From Tachypleus tridentatus (Eukaryota; Arthropoda; Merostomata; Xiphosura; Limulidae): a DNA stretch of 64,000 bases. The stretch lies in assembly GCF_004210375.1 (NCBI RefSeq), contig NW_027467782.1, positions 23,849,276-23,913,275 on the forward strand, in the 5' to 3' direction. The notes beneath the pieces were generated by a model. It was given only the letters and a program-made list of their open reading frames with translations. It ran no database searches and was not told the DNA's origin. The position numbers and the translations under genes are program-made. Of the stretch, positions 13,331 through 26,339 are shown piece by piece (the stretch's first letter is position 1; each line of letters starts with the position of its first letter).

Positions 13331-14916
13331 TTAGTCCTTTTAGATTTGCCAGAAACAAGACAATCTGGTGAGCGAGGCCTTTTTTTTTTTTTTATCTTGT
13401 GAACGATCACATAGGTGTTTCTATGCCAATAGAAATACCCATCTACACGAGAGCTGAGTGGCTGACAAGCACTGATGACGTAACTATAGATTCCCCCATG
13501 TACCCAGTATGGAGAAGCACCACACTCAAACTATTGGTAGAGGTCAGAGATACAAATATTTTTTTATTATTTCAAGCACAAACATGATTATTGCAAGTAG
13601 CCATTTGGACTATGTCTTTTATTTATTATCAAAATTTATCTGTATCTCACTAGAAATTTCCTTTTCACCCCTTTCAAGCCTTGGGGGAACAATTTATCAC
13701 TTTATTGTATAGGCCTATATAATATATAATAATTTGGGAGTTGCAACAAGTTGTAATATTTGTCTGGATGAACGTATAGTCATAATGGTTATGCTCAAAT
13801 CGTAATGGTTGGCATCTCTGCAATCAGTGTTTACCATTTTAATTGTAAAGCAAAACTTGACTTTAATTTTACTTTTCAATTATTTCTAACATTTTACATT
13901 GCTAGTGCTTTGTTTGCATTATTTGTTACTTTATAAAGTGAACGGATTTCTCTTGCTGTTCTCCTTTATTCAACTACTGTAATGTAAATAACTGAATCCA
14001 CAAACTAGACTTTGTATTTCTAGCTATTGATCACAGTTTTATTCTAACACTTGATGATTAAAATAGTATAAAATTGTGTACTGTGTAAACTCTTAATTTA
14101 ATTCAAATATAATATTATCCATTGAATTAGACAATGATGATTTGAAATTTCTATTGGCTACTTTCACAGTAATTTTATGATCTATATAGCATATTTTACT
14201 GAGATAACATGTAAATGGAAACCACAAGTATACGACATATTTTAAGTCTACTGACCTTTGATGAAGTTTTGATATCATAGATTGTAGAATGTAAACATGG
14301 TAAAGAAAGGCTAAGTGTTTTATAGTATGTTAAAACTTCATACAAGTTATTTTTCAATTAATAATCTATGAGCACAGCATATTAAGGCTTAACAAATGAT
14401 CCAACTACTATGTAGGTAAAATAATATGTTTTAAGATAGAACTCAGAGTTGTTGTCTTGAAAGGGGTGATTACAATAAAATTTTGAAATGACATCAATGT
14501 GCAATATTAATGTTTCTTTAAAATAATATAAAAACCTGAACTTACTATTTCAGGAAAGATGTTATGAATAATTGTTATTTTGTTGTAACTTATTTTATAT
14601 AGGTTTTAATAATAGAAGCATTAGTTTTTTTATAAATATATTGTTAATGAAGTTGTAAAAATGATTAAAATGACTTTTATCCAGTAAAGTCAGAACACAC
14701 TTCAACAGATTATAATTTTCATTATGCTTTTGACAGGTTTCCTTATTCATAGAATCTGTAAATTAATCATAGATCATATATATATATAATCCATGTTTTA
14801 AAACTTAAAATTACAAAAATAAAAATGTGGTGAGAATTTATGCATATATTTTAAAGATGTTATGCTTGAAATTTAAATTTTGGATTCATGTGAGTAGGAT
14901 CTTACCTTATCATTAT
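13331..14916. other. Non-coding
   Basis: A poly-T run at 13379-13394 precedes AT-rich sequence. Short ORFs at 13399 and 13509 (+) overlap each other and resemble nothing known. An AT microsatellite lies near 14778-14788. Confidence 0.4.
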
Positions 14917-15145
14917 GAAATTTCGCACAAAGCTACACGAGGGTTATGTGTCCCTAATTTAATAGTGTAAGACTAGACAGAAGACAGATAGTAATCACCA
15001 CCTTGGCTACTCTTTTATCAGCGAATAATGGGATTGACTACCGCATTATAATGGCTGAAAGGGCGAGCATGTTTGGTGAGACGGGGATTTGAGCCCAAGA
15101 CCCTTGGATTACGAGTCAAGTGCCTTAACCACGTGGCCATGCCCG
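14917..15145 (-). repeat. tRNA-derived SINE, family 1 (minus)
   Basis: Read in reverse: a tRNA-like head with GGCATGGCCACGTGGTTAAG (A-box region), CTCGTAATCC at the anticodon arm and a degenerate B box, then the body CAATCCCATTATTCGCTGAT and a tail ending GTGTAGCTTTGTGCGAAATT. The same layout recurs at 37.4, 39.6, 44.0 and 44.64 kb. The terminal AACAAACAAACAA run is missing here. Confidence 0.85.
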
Positions 15146-16270
15146 AGCATTGTAAAAGTTGGATTTATACTAGTGAACATATGCAAAGATATCCAAAGGT
15201 ACTATCATATTCATGATGATAAGAGGTAAGATGCAGTGGTAAGTTTGAGGTAACTAGATACAGTTAAAATAGACGATAACTTATTGCGGAGGACTCCAGA
15301 AACTGGATTTAACTAGTCTGTATAAAAATGGATCTTTAAAACTTTAAAATTGATTTTGAGATTAGGAATCTCACAGTATTATTGAAAAAAAAAATGTTAT
15401 AGAAGGAAATACAAAGTGTAACAAGCAAAACAAACGTTGGATGTGTTGCTTTTCATTTTTTTTAATGATAATTTATGGTAATTTTTTTCACTAATTCGTC
15501 ACCCAGCAATCAATATTAGAGACATGACAGAGGTTTGGTAAAGCACAACATGAAACTGTTTGGAAAGTCTTTCGATGACCTAAGTCTTTTACTATCAGTT
15601 AAAGTAAATAATTGCGTGTTTTAACGTACAAGGTAACAGTAGTAAAGTTAAGTTTACTAACAGTAGAGTTAGTACTGTATTTACTTGGGAGTGCTAATGC
15701 CAAATTACATCTCATCAGACGAAACATGACTTGCTACATGTTTGACTAAACATTAATAAACTATGAATCTTGAAAATATCAAAATCACTTTAAAAAAAAA
15801 ACTACAGCACAGTTCTTAAGTCTCAGAATGAGCCAACTGTCATAGAAAATGTTCTTACATGAAATTAGTACAATAAATATCTATTTTAACTAAAAAACTT
15901 ACAGAACACCCATTTCCACCACTGTGTTAATGAACTGCCTCCCTACCACAATTATAGCTAACTGTAAAGAGAGTTCAAACAAACACCCTCCTGTTCTACA
16001 CTAGAAGGAAATGAAGGAAATGAAAAACAGTTTCAAAATTACTGTTATATCACTTTATAAAATATCTCAGAAAGGACACAAGACTGAAAAGTACAATAAG
16101 GTATAAGTTAGTGAGAGCTCTAATAACTTGTCCAGAACCAAATGGTCCAAAAAAATAATGTTTCAAACCTAAAACGTTAAAGAATGTGTGTGACTAACAT
16201 GAAAAACTTTGATTGATTCTTCATTGTTTAACTTTCTCACGACAGGCTCAATCCCAAGAACTGACCTAAT
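15146..16270. other. Non-coding
   Basis: AT-rich sequence between the SINE and the 39-bp array. No exon or recognisable repeat is supported. Confidence 0.4.
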
Positions 16271-18086
16271 AATTATTCTGTGCTTGTTATAGTATTACAA
16301 TGCATTCATAATTATTCTGTGCTTGTTATAGTGTTACAATGTATTCATAATTATTCTGTGCTTGTTATAGTGTTACAATGTATTCATAATTATTCTGTGC
16401 TTGTTATAGTGTTACAATGTATTCATAATTATTCTGTGCTTGTTATAGTATTACAATGTATTCATAATTATTCTGTGCTTGTTATAGTATTACAATGTAT
16501 TCATAATTATTCTGTGCTTGTTATAGTATTACAATGTATTCATAATTATTCTGTGCTTGTTATAGTATTACAATGTATTCATAATTATTCTGTGCTTGTT
16601 ATAGTATTACAATGTATTCATAATTATTCTGTGCTTGTTATAGTATTACAATGTATTCATAATTATTCTGTGCTTGTTATAGTATTACAATGTATTCATA
16701 ATTATTCTGTGCTTGTTATAGTATTACAATGTATTCATAATTATTCTGTGCTTGTTATAGTATTACAATGTATTCATAATTATTCTGTGCTTGTTATAGT
16801 ATTACAATGTATTCATAATTATTCTGTGCTTGTTATAGTATTACAATGTATTCATAATTATTCTGTGCTTGTTATAGTATTACAATGTATTCATAATTAT
16901 TCTGTGCTTGTTATAGTATTACAATGTATTCATAATTATTCTGTGCTTGTTATAGTATTATTACAATGTCTGTGCTTGTTATAGTATTACAATGTATTCT
17001 GTGCTTGTTATAGTATTACAATGTGTTTCATAATTATTCTGTGCTTGTTATAGTATTACAATGTATTCATAATTATTCTGTGCTTGTTATAGTATTACAA
17101 TGTATTCATAATTATTCTGTGCTTGTTATAGTATTACAATGTATTCATAATTATTCTGTGCTTGTTATAGTATTACAATGTATTCATAATTATTCTGTGC
17201 TTGTTATGTATTACAATGTGTTCATAATTATTCTGTGCTTGTTATAGTATTACAATGTATTCATAATTATTCTGTGCTTGTTATAGTATTACAATGTATT
17301 CATAATTATTCTGTGCTTGTTATAGTATTACAATGTATTCATAATTATTCTGTGCTTGTTATAGTATTACAATGTATTCATAATTATTCTGTGCTTGTTA
17401 TAGTATTACAATGTATTCATAATTATTCTGTGCTTGTTATAGTATTACAATGTATTCATAATTATTCTGTGCTTGTTATAGTATTACAATGTATTCATAA
17501 TTATTCTGTGCTTGTTATAGTATTACAATGTATTCATAATTATTCTGTGCTTGTTATAGTATTACAATCTATTCATAATTATTCTGTGCTTGTTATAGTA
17601 TTACAATGTATTCATAATTATTCTGTGCTTGTTATTATATGTATTCATAATTATTCTGTGCTTACAATGTATTCATAATTCATAATTATTCTGTGCTTGT
17701 TATAGTATTACAATGTATTCATAATTATTCTGTGCTTGTTATAGTATTACAATGTATTCATAATTATTCTGTGCTTGTTATAGTATTACAATGTATTCAT
17801 AATTATTCTGTGCTTGTTATAGTATTACAATGTATTCATAATTATTCTGTGCTTGTTATAGTATTACAATGTATTCATAATTATTCTTGTGCTTATTTAT
17901 ATTCTGTGCTTGTATTACAATGTATTCATAATTATTCTGTGCTTGTTATAGTATTACAATGTATTCATAATTATTCTGTGCTTGTTATAGTATTACAATG
18001 TATTCATAATTATTCTGTGCTTGTTATAGTATTACAATGTATTCATAATTATTCTGTGCTTGTTATAGTATTACAATGTATTCATA
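16271..18086. repeat. 39-bp tandem array, about 46 units
   Basis: The unit contains ATTATTCTGTGCTTGTTATA followed by GTATTACAATGTATTCATA. It is highly uniform, with about 46 head-to-tail copies. Units 2-4 share a GTGTTACAATG variant. Disrupted units cluster near 16955-17035, 17195-17215, 17630-17690 and 17880-17915. Because 39 is a multiple of 3 and one plus frame has no stop, it produces long artefactual ORFs of a repeated 13-residue hydrophobic peptide (LVIVLQCIHNYS core). No splice or codon evidence supports translation. This is a young minisatellite. Confidence 0.95.
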
Positions 18087-18329
18087 TCATTTTGACAGGC
18101 TTTAAGTAAACACAAGTTTTTTGCACACCAAAGATAATATTTTTTAATGGAGTATTTTTACTAAAAATGTATCTACTAATACTTACATATGTATAAATAT
18201 ATAAATAGAGAATTTCTGTATACCAGTCTGAGTGTTCATTTCTATGTTTGGATTAAAAATCCCTTTTTTTAGTCTCAAAAATTACAAACTGATACATGTA
18301 GTTATAAAAAAAATAAGGAAAAAGTAACA

Positions 18330-18860
18330 TACACTGGTACATATAGCTCTATAAGAAATAAAAAACAACATACACTGGTACATGTAGCTCTATAATAAAT
18401 AAAAAACAACATACACTGGTACATGTAGCTCTATAATAAATAAAAAACAACATACACTGATACATGTAGCTCTATAAGAAATAAAAAACAACATACACTG
18501 GTACATGTAGCTCTATAATAAGTAAAACACAACTTACACTGGTACATGTAGCTCTATAAGAAATAAAAAAAAACAATATACACTGGTACATGTAGCTCTA
18601 TAAGAAATAAAAAACAACTTACACTGGTACATGTAGCTCTATAATAAATAAAAAAAACATACACTGGCAAATGTAGCTCTATAAGAAATAAAAAACAACT
18701 TACACTGGTACATGTAGCTCTATAAGAAATAAAAAACAACATACACTGGTACATTAGCTCTATAAGAAATAAAAAACAACTTACACTGGTACATGTAGCT
18801 CTATAAGAAATAAAAAACAACATACACTGGTACATGTAGGTCTATGAGAAATAAAAAAAC
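18330..18860. repeat. 41-bp tandem array, about 12 units
   Basis: The unit contains ACACTGGTACATGTAGCTCT followed by ATAAGAAATAAAAAACAAC, with one-base length changes between units. It begins about 240 bp after the 39-bp array and shares no sequence with it. Confidence 0.93.
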
Positions 18861-18862
18861 AA

Positions 18863-19166
18863 CAGACTGATATCAATAACAATATCCTGACATTATACCA
18901 CTTCAAGATCAATAACAGTATCCTGACATTATATCACTTCAAGATCAATAACAATATCCTGACATTATACCACTTCAAGATCAATAACAATATCCTGACA
19001 TTATACCACTTCAAGATCAATAACAATATCCTGACATTATACCACTTCAATATCAATAACAATATCCTGACATTATACCACTTCAAGATCAATAACAATA
19101 TCCTTACATTATACCACTTCAAGATCAATAACAATATCCTGACATTATACCACTTCAAGATCAATA
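18863..19166. repeat. 36-bp tandem array, about 8 units
   Basis: The unit contains ATCAATAACAATATCCTGAC followed by ATTATACCACTTCAAG. It abuts the 41-bp array almost directly. The period is a multiple of three, so a minus-strand frame stays open with a 12-residue repeat (LKWYNVRILLLI); this is an artefact of the array. Confidence 0.93.
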
Positions 19167-19794
19167 AACAATTTGTTTTTAATATATATCTTTGACTAAT
19201 TAGCTCGATCTCAAGACGGTTTTTATTCATTGGTTAAAACATGAGGTTACATCTTATGTGACCCCGTATTTTTCATAATATTGTGTATTGATATGTGAAC
19301 CTTAACACTAGGAGAAACTTCTGTCAGTTTAATAAAACATACACTCTCAAAATCAAATATTTCTGCCTACATTTGTTTCTAAATTAGCGAGAGCTATGCC
19401 TGAACTTAATGGAGCTCCACGTGTGGTCATTTGGGTCATCTGTCGAGCAATAAAAGTGTAAGAAAAAAGTTCATGTTTTTGGTTTAAATCTAATTTCACA
19501 CAGATTTTACGCTGAGTTAGTTTGTCGGTAAATAATTTGACTTAAGTTTAAGTAATGATAATTTCCCACTGTTGTTCTTTTAGTCAGTTCAAGAGACTTA
19601 AGAATTATAGTCAGATTGTTGTGGTTATACATACATTGACATACCAGAGAAATGATTAATAAATATTCTGTCAGACAGTTTCCGTTTTGTAAACAGGAAT
19701 CAAATTCTAACTATTGCAGTCCATCTGAGTTTTTCATCTGTGTGTTGAGGAACAGTACTGTGTTATACGTTAAACAATTCTTCTTAAACTTGTT
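19167..19794. other. Non-coding, CpG-bearing flank of the arrays
   Basis: No exon is supported. CG dinucleotides are more frequent here than further downstream (for example GAGCTCCACGTGTGGTC near 19411). Confidence 0.35.
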
Positions 19795-19916
19795 GTTATT
19801 TGTTGTTAAGCACAAAGCTACACAAGGGGCTATCTGTGCTCTGCCCACCAAGGGATGGAAACCAAGATTTTAGCAGTATAAACCCACAGAAATACAGCTG
19901 TGCCACTGGGGGCTCC
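19795..19916 (-). repeat. tRNA-derived SINE, family 3 (minus)
   Basis: Forward text reads GTTAAGCACAAAGCTACACA then GGGGCTATCTGTGCTCTGCC and ends CAGCTGTGCCACTGGGGGCT. In reverse this is a tRNA-like head (GCCCCCAGTGGCACAGCTGT), a degenerate B box and the tail TGTGTAGCTTTGTGCTTAAC. The tail matches that of SINE family 1. Confidence 0.8.
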
Positions 19917-22097
19917 TCTTAAATTATTTCAACATCTGTGAATATTTTTATTAGGTTATTGTATGTTATGTCCTATATTACCTTGTGCATAGAGAATGCT
20001 TTATGGCTGCCAACTGTAACAGAAATACTTCCAAAAACTTGTGATTCAATTTTCTGATTGATTAACTGCACAGAGAATGTGAACTGTGAGAACCATTCTG
20101 GTGGGCAAGTACTTGATGTCTGGTCTATTGTTCCTGTTTATTGTAGATTCTGCTGATTTTAATACATATTTTCTTAAAGCCAAGCCATCCATCATCAGCA
20201 TATTTACCAGTGAATTTCTTTTTTCTACTGTCAATTCCTGATACATACATTTTACTTTTGAGAAGCCAGCAATCATAGGCTGAGTGATCAGTTATTTCTA
20301 GAATTACCCCTCAGTTTTTGTTGTGTAATAGCTTGGCTTTTACACTTTGTCCACCTTTGGGCTCACTTTACATAATACTACTGAGTTTCACAAATTTCCT
20401 ACAGGAGCATTATTTGTGATTCAAAATCAGAACTGTATATTTTCAACTAAATCTGAAGGCATTCACATGGAGAATGCGCTCACTAGGTCTGCAGCTTCAG
20501 CCACTGTATGGACATATGGAATTCCCAGTCCTATTCTGAAGTCATTATCTCCCATGACTTTCTTTTTTATTTTGGTAATCTATTCATTTGGCTGCTGTTG
20601 ATTCAGTACTGATTTCTTCAATATCTGATTACTTGCTGAGTGAGCTCAACCTTCTTCTTTACATTTTGACATATGGAGCTACTGAATTCTGTCATTATTC
20701 ATGAGGTTCTGTATGTTTTGAGGTCTTATGCATGCTTTGTTTATGTTTCATTTTATAGATTCTGCCAAATCAGTAGAAGATACCATGTGATCATAATTTT
20801 CTTTTATTTCTTTATCTTCATTGCTTTAGCTCTTGCCTTCCTGTTGGCTTTGATGTTTCCCCATAATTTTGGATATCCATCTTTCTCCACACTGCTTATA
20901 CTACATCTTTCACAAATGAATTTCTATCTTGGTGTTGCAGTTGAGGATATTTTCACTATTTTCAGTATCTGGTTTCCACATCATTAATTCTGAGATGGTG
21001 ACAATTCCATTGAATTTCACAGTTGGGCAAAGAATATACATGACCCAAAAGTGGTGTGGTTTTACTTTTCTGATCTTTTGATCTGAATATCTTTTTTCCA
21101 GATGTATCATTTGGATACTTTTGGAAGGTATTTGTCATTTTCTCATGCCAGTCCCTCTTCCTTATCAACATGGGATTCTCATTAATCTTTTGTGAGGAAG
21201 TAAGTACTGTATCAAAAGCTATTATTTTCATATACAGAAAATGTATTTATGATAGGTAATATCCTCTTTTCACACTTCTCTAGTGCTGTCATGTTTTGCC
21301 AAACTTTGAAGTGATAGTTCAGTAGAGGAGTGTAGAGGGAGTCACATGAGCATGCCATGCTTATATTGGTGAGGAGGTGATGCATGATTATTTGCATGAG
21401 CAACATGATCTAATATTACAGTTCCAATAGGGGGAATCAGAAGACTTGTGGCATGTGTAAAGAAGAAGTTTGTATATAGGGACAGCACTGAATCAGAATA
21501 GATAGTCTTGTGACTGGATGTCAGTGTCTATCATAAATACATTTTCAGTATAGGAATATTATAACTATTCTCAGTAGAACCTTTTTTTGTTGTAAAATGC
21601 AACACTTTGTTACTGAGCTGCAAAATATTACCATTTGGACCTTGCAGTGACATCATAAGGTTGTTGAGCTGAGTAAAATATTAGCTTGATAGCACAGTGC
21701 TATAAGCCACTTTTCATCCATAAAATGTACTACTAATGTAGGGCTACAATCTAATAGAAAAATACAAAATTATTTTTTCATTTGTATAATGTAACTGAAT
21801 ACTTTCCTTTTAGACAACCAGCACACCTCTGTATGTATCAGAAGTCATTGTAGACGGATCACATTTCTACAACAAATAATGGAAAGCCACCTGCTGTCAA
21901 AAGTCAAAGCTCTTTGTTTCTTAGAATTTACATACTTTCAGGGACTTTTAGCACTTTTTTTGCTTCAGGTTGCATAGTTTTAGGTGTGTAACCTCTCTAT
22001 CTGTTTATTTTTCAGCATACAATTAACCTCTGCTTGTTCCATGACTGGCCCAGTTTTCCCATGTTTTTGCTGCTATATTACTCACTAGCAGTGAAGT
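19917..22097. repeat. Degenerate dispersed repeat region (copy A)
   Basis: A pyrimidine-rich, stop-broken region. The block at 21435-21560 (ACTTGTGGCATG, then AGGGACAGCACTGAATC, then ACATTTTCAGTATAGGAA) recurs at 25905-26012 and 49152-49250. A second block near 21030-21120 (GAATATACATGACCCAAAAG, then TGGTGTGGTTT) resembles sequence at 25495 and 48770. It is therefore part of a long interspersed repeat. No motif tells me its class, and short ORFs here are not supported as genes. Confidence 0.5.
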
Positions 22098-22245
22098 TCA
22101 GCCAGCAGTTTTCAAACTTGTTCATTTTTAAATTTGTTCAGATGTAATATATGTGCTCTCATAGTCCTGGTTACAAATCCCTCCCTTCACTAACCACCAA
22201 TCCCCCACCCTGGGGCCACACATCACAGTTTGAACACCATGGTTC
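22098..22245. mobile_element. Possible non-autonomous hAT mini-element
   Basis: Left end CAGCAGTTTTCAAACTTG, and at the right end the reverse complement of CCATGGTGTTCAAACTGTG. Known: hAT elements of the Charlie/Buster type begin CAGNGGTTCTCAAACT. The ends face each other about 145 bp apart with no coding capacity between them. Target-site duplication was not established. Confidence 0.4.
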
Positions 22246-22869
22246 TTGCTTCCTGTTATTGGTTATCCATTCTTTTCACAATCAATGGCTGTGTGCTCCT
22301 TAGAAATATAAAATCTATCTGAAATGTGCTTTCAGATGAGTAGATGTTAGCTTTGTGCTGCATGTTTGCTGCCTCATTGTACATTAATATAGGTGACATA
22401 GATTTTGGGCTTTGTTGTTCATTCGTGTATTTGTCTTACATACATGCCCACACCTTGTGTGTCAGTGGTAAATTTTGTAACTTACAATGTTTAAAATTGG
22501 ATTTTGATACCTATAATGGACAGAGCACAGATAACTCATTTTATAACAACCTCATTATCATATGCTGAATCTACAAGAATGAATTTGCCTTGACATCTGT
22601 GAGTGTAAAGCAAACAATTGTCTTGCAGTTAACTGTATCTAAAACACTGGTCTTTGTAAAGACTTCTATAAAAACTCAGAAATATAAGTGAGGTATGAAG
22701 AAAAGTACCTGTTTTTATAACACCACTGTTTATAAATGTATCAATAATGATAAACAGAAAACTTACTCTGTGTACATGGCATTTATGTCACCATATGCAC
22801 TTCATAAAGGTTTTATGAAGAAGGTATTCAGTACTGTTTATGTATTATCAAATATTGGAAGTATAGTTG
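22246..22869. other. Non-coding
   Basis: Two small plus-strand ORFs (22344-22568, 22695-22901) lack homology I recognise and are likely chance. Confidence 0.35.
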
Positions 22870-23335
22870 TAACATGCTTTGATAGAAGATCATACATTTA
22901 ATTCTTATATTGACTGATTTAGCCACATCCATCTAACATGCTTTGATAGAAGATCATACATTTAATTCTTATATTGACTGATTTAGCCACATCCATCTAA
23001 CATGCTTTGATAGAAGATCATACATTTAATTCTTATATTGACTGATTTAGCCACATCCATCTAACATGCTTTGATAGAAGATCATACATTTAATTCTTAT
23101 ATTGACTGATTTAGCCACATCCATCTAACATGCTTTGATAGAAGATCATACATTTAATTCTTATATTGACTGATTTAGCCACATCCATCTAACATGCTTT
23201 GATAGAAGATCATACATTTAATTCTTATATTGACTGATTTAGCCACATCCATCTAACATGCTTTGATAGAAGATCATACATTTAATATATTGACTGATTT
23301 AGCCACATCCATCTAACATGCTTTGATAGAAGTCC
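22870..23335. repeat. 64-bp tandem array, about 7 units
   Basis: The unit contains AACATGCTTTGATAGAAGAT, then CATACATTTAATTC, then TTAGCCACATCCATCT. Units are nearly identical; the penultimate one has lost about 6 bp. Confidence 0.93.
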
Positions 23336-23576
23336 CATAAATTAATGGGCCACATCCATCTAACATATAGCACATTTGAATAAGAGTTTATTGTTAGAAG
23401 ACACCCTTATATATTATGAGTTTGTTTTATAAATAAATCATTGTTTGTAATCTTTATTGTTTTGACTGTCCCATAAATTAATGGGAGTATTACATATAGC
23501 ACAGTGAATAAGAGTTTATTATTGACACCCTTATATATTATGAGTTTGTTTTATAAATAAATCATTGTTTGTAATT
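23333..23576. repeat. Tandem duplication of about 120 bp
   Basis: TCCCATAAATTAATGGG followed by CATATAGCACA, AATAAGAGTTTATT and TATGAGTTTGTTTTATAAAT occurs at 23333-23451 and again at 23468-23575. The first copy is interrupted by a piece of the adjacent 64-bp unit (CCACATCCATCTAACAT). Confidence 0.85.
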
Positions 23577-24361
23577 GTATTTGATGATGAGTAATATGAT
23601 GTCTTTTCCTACAATTTATGACTATTGTATAAATAAATAAAATTAACTTTAGTAAAACTATTCTTATAGCAGTTTTCAAACAGAGAAATGCTACAACTAA
23701 GTAACTTACTAAGTAATCACATAGACAATTTATAATAGACAGGGTAACTTTGTTTCACAATTTATGGAGGAGAAAGAATGGAATAAACTAGTACTTTCTA
23801 GGCATGTGATCATTAATGCAGTGGATGTCAATGTTACACGTTGTAGCGTGAATCAGTTTGGCATTGTTAAATAAAATTTGATTGGCTGTATAATAGTTCT
23901 GGTTACTTACCATAAAGTAATATCTTTTTTTTATGAAAGGGTAGAGTTTTATGGGGTTTTTTTCCACACTTTATTTTGTCCAATATTTAATAAAACTCAT
24001 AAAACTACTTTCATTTAAAGAGTGTGGGATTAATCTGTGAACTTGATTGGGCTCATCACGAATGCTTAAGGAAGATGTGTAGCTGCTTATAATCATCTAC
24101 AAGAACTAATGTAGTGTGTTATAAAGAATAGCATGATTATAAAATGAATCATTTTGACTGATTAAAAGTACAATAAACAGTAAATGAATTTTATGAATGA
24201 ACTATGCATGTATTGTTATAAGAAATTGAAAAGACCATGGAAAATTAAGAATATGAGTTCTGTATGTTAGTTTGAATTTAAGTGCTTTATATGTTGAACA
24301 TAATGTGGGATGGCATAATAAAATAGTGTGTATATACATGTATTTTTTGTACATTTGTCAG

Positions 24362-24433
24362 GTTGTTAACCTAGTCCTAGATGATCTGTTAGGGAACAAA
24401 GACTTTGCATATGGAATTCTAGATGTGTTGTGG
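24362..24433 (+). CDS. Unidentified exon, 24 codons, phase 0/0
   Basis: Seen: acceptor ACATTTGTCAG, an open frame with no split codons, then donor GTAAGT. The peptide starts VVNLVLDDLLGNKDF and ends YGILDVLW. The other two frames stop at once. Hydrophobic positions at helical spacing suggest an alpha-helical (HEAT/ARM-like) segment, which is inference only. It is in phase with the PAF1 exon ending at 7640, but PAF1 has no such sequence after its FPDF motif, so I do not assign it to PAF1. It may belong with the exons at 29361, 50838 and 60982. Confidence 0.6.
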
Positions 24434-26339
24434 GTAAGTTGAATATGTTTTTGATTATAGATTGAATCCAAATTGTAAAGTTTCTGGTGTAGTACAGTAC
24501 TTCTTCTTACATGTATAACTATTTTCATTCAGTGCTGCCTTCTGTGTGCAGAAATGTTTGTCATGCCATAATCCTTGAACTTCCATGTGGCTCAACTGTG
24601 TCTGGCATGTAAATTGTCATGTAAACTCCCAATAGGAGTGTGACACACCCTCCTGACTCCCTTTACAATGAACTGTTACTTCTTATTAGACAGTGATTGA
24701 GTGCAGATGTTTTTCAGTTGTTAACTCTTTTCCTTCAAGTATTAATTCCATTTCTTTTGTGAAGTAATGATTAACTTGATTTGCTACAGTTAATTGTTTC
24801 TGTAGTCGTTTGCAGAGATAATTTACCTTTGTTTATTAATTTTGTTTTCTCTTTTTTGAATTCTTCATGGTTTAATATGACTTCTTAAGTTTGTTTTACA
24901 ATTTCTGAAATTATTATTGTTGCTTTGAGCACCATTACTGTTTTCAGGTCTGAGTGTCTCAACTGAGGGTTTCCTAGTTGTAAACTGTTGGGAGATTGGT
25001 TGTTATAAGAGGTGTCTTTTTTCTCCTAACAGTGTTTGTTTTTTTCCTGCAATGCAAAACGCCACACTGGTACGTCCCTTCACACCATCATTTGAGTGTT
25101 GGACTGTTGTATGTGTGGGTGGTTGTGGATTTGCTCTTTTGCTTCTTTTAGTAGATTGGTTAGGCATGTGTATAATACTGTTCTACTAACCTTGAGATAA
25201 AGATGGTGGGGATCCTCCTCCAATCACAAGTCAGAAATAGTAATCCTGATGCTGCTTGGGTTTGGACTGGAGTTGATGAGCCACTTGCCTTAGCGACTCA
25301 ACACATTTTGAGCACATTCCTCACATATCTGATTGTAAATGGTTCTTGTCTAGTCTTTCTTCATGGGGACTGAGATTCCAGTGTATTGTTGTTTGGATTC
25401 AAACTCACTTAGTGTTTCTTTCTTTCTTTCCCATTTGATTGTGCTCTTCTCACTTTCCACCCATATATGTGACACCTGTTTCCACACTTTGCATAGTGTA
25501 TACCTGGTACAGAAGTGGTGTGGTTTCCCATGTGTGTTCCTTGTTGGGATCACACTTATGGTGTCTGTCATATGCTTTTGAAGGATACTTATTTCTATCA
25601 TTGTCACTGGACTCTCTGCCTATTCTAGTTACACATTTTAGTGGAAGTAATGCATGGGTACAACATTGGGTGTAGAATATACCTGTAACAGAAGTTGTGT
25701 GGTCTCCTACATAGGATCTTCTACTTTGAGGATCTCCTGTTTTTTTGCATGTTCTTCAGAAGCTTATGATGGATGCTTCTTTTTTCTTGTATCAGTCAAG
25801 AAAAATTACTTGTTGAGTGTGAGATTCTAGCTGTATATGTGAGAAGAATATATTGAAAATATATATCCTATAGATACTTGATTGTGTGGTTTGTGAAAGT
25901 TGAAGACTTGTGGCATGCAAAGAATTTTGCATATAGAGGGTAGCACTGAACCATATTGCTATATTTGAGAGAGGAGATAAATACCTATCGCAAATATATT
26001 TTCATTACAGGAAATGTATAACTTGGAAGAAATAGTTTATTGCAGATTTGTTTACCTAACTCTAAAAACCAGTTATGAATTAATGTCACATTACTCAAAC
26101 CTTCTGAATTTTTCTTGTTGCTTAAATTGAGTACTGTTACATCATAATGTCTCAAATTAATGCAAGTATGTTTGTAAAAGTGAAGTTAGATTGACTTTTG
26201 GTTTAAGTCATAATGGACAATTTCTAAAGTGAGTTTCACAGCTTGTAATAACAGATATAGAGAAGAAATAAATTGTCTTATTGAATGGCATTCTGAAGTT
26301 ATTGAATCTGTCTTGTGGACTTTGATGAAAAGGAGAATT
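24434..26339. repeat. Degenerate dispersed repeat region (copy B)
   Basis: Holds sequence related to copies A and C: ATACCTGGTACAGAAGTGGT at 25500, a partial internal second occurrence ATACCTGTAACAGAAGTTGT at 25679, and the end block ACTTGTGGCATG to CATTACAGGAAATG at 25905-26015. The reading frames are broken. Confidence 0.45.

Noticed and set aside
16280-18109. Long plus-strand ORFs with a repeated 13-residue peptide
   Set aside because: They come from the 39-bp minisatellite: the period is a multiple of three and one frame lacks stops. No splice, start-context or homology evidence supports a gene.
18554-19230. Minus-strand repetitive ORFs
   Set aside because: Generated by the 41-bp and 36-bp arrays.
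24362-24433. Next PAF1 exon
   Set aside because: Phase-compatible with the exon at 7572, but the peptide does not resemble what follows FPDF in PAF1.
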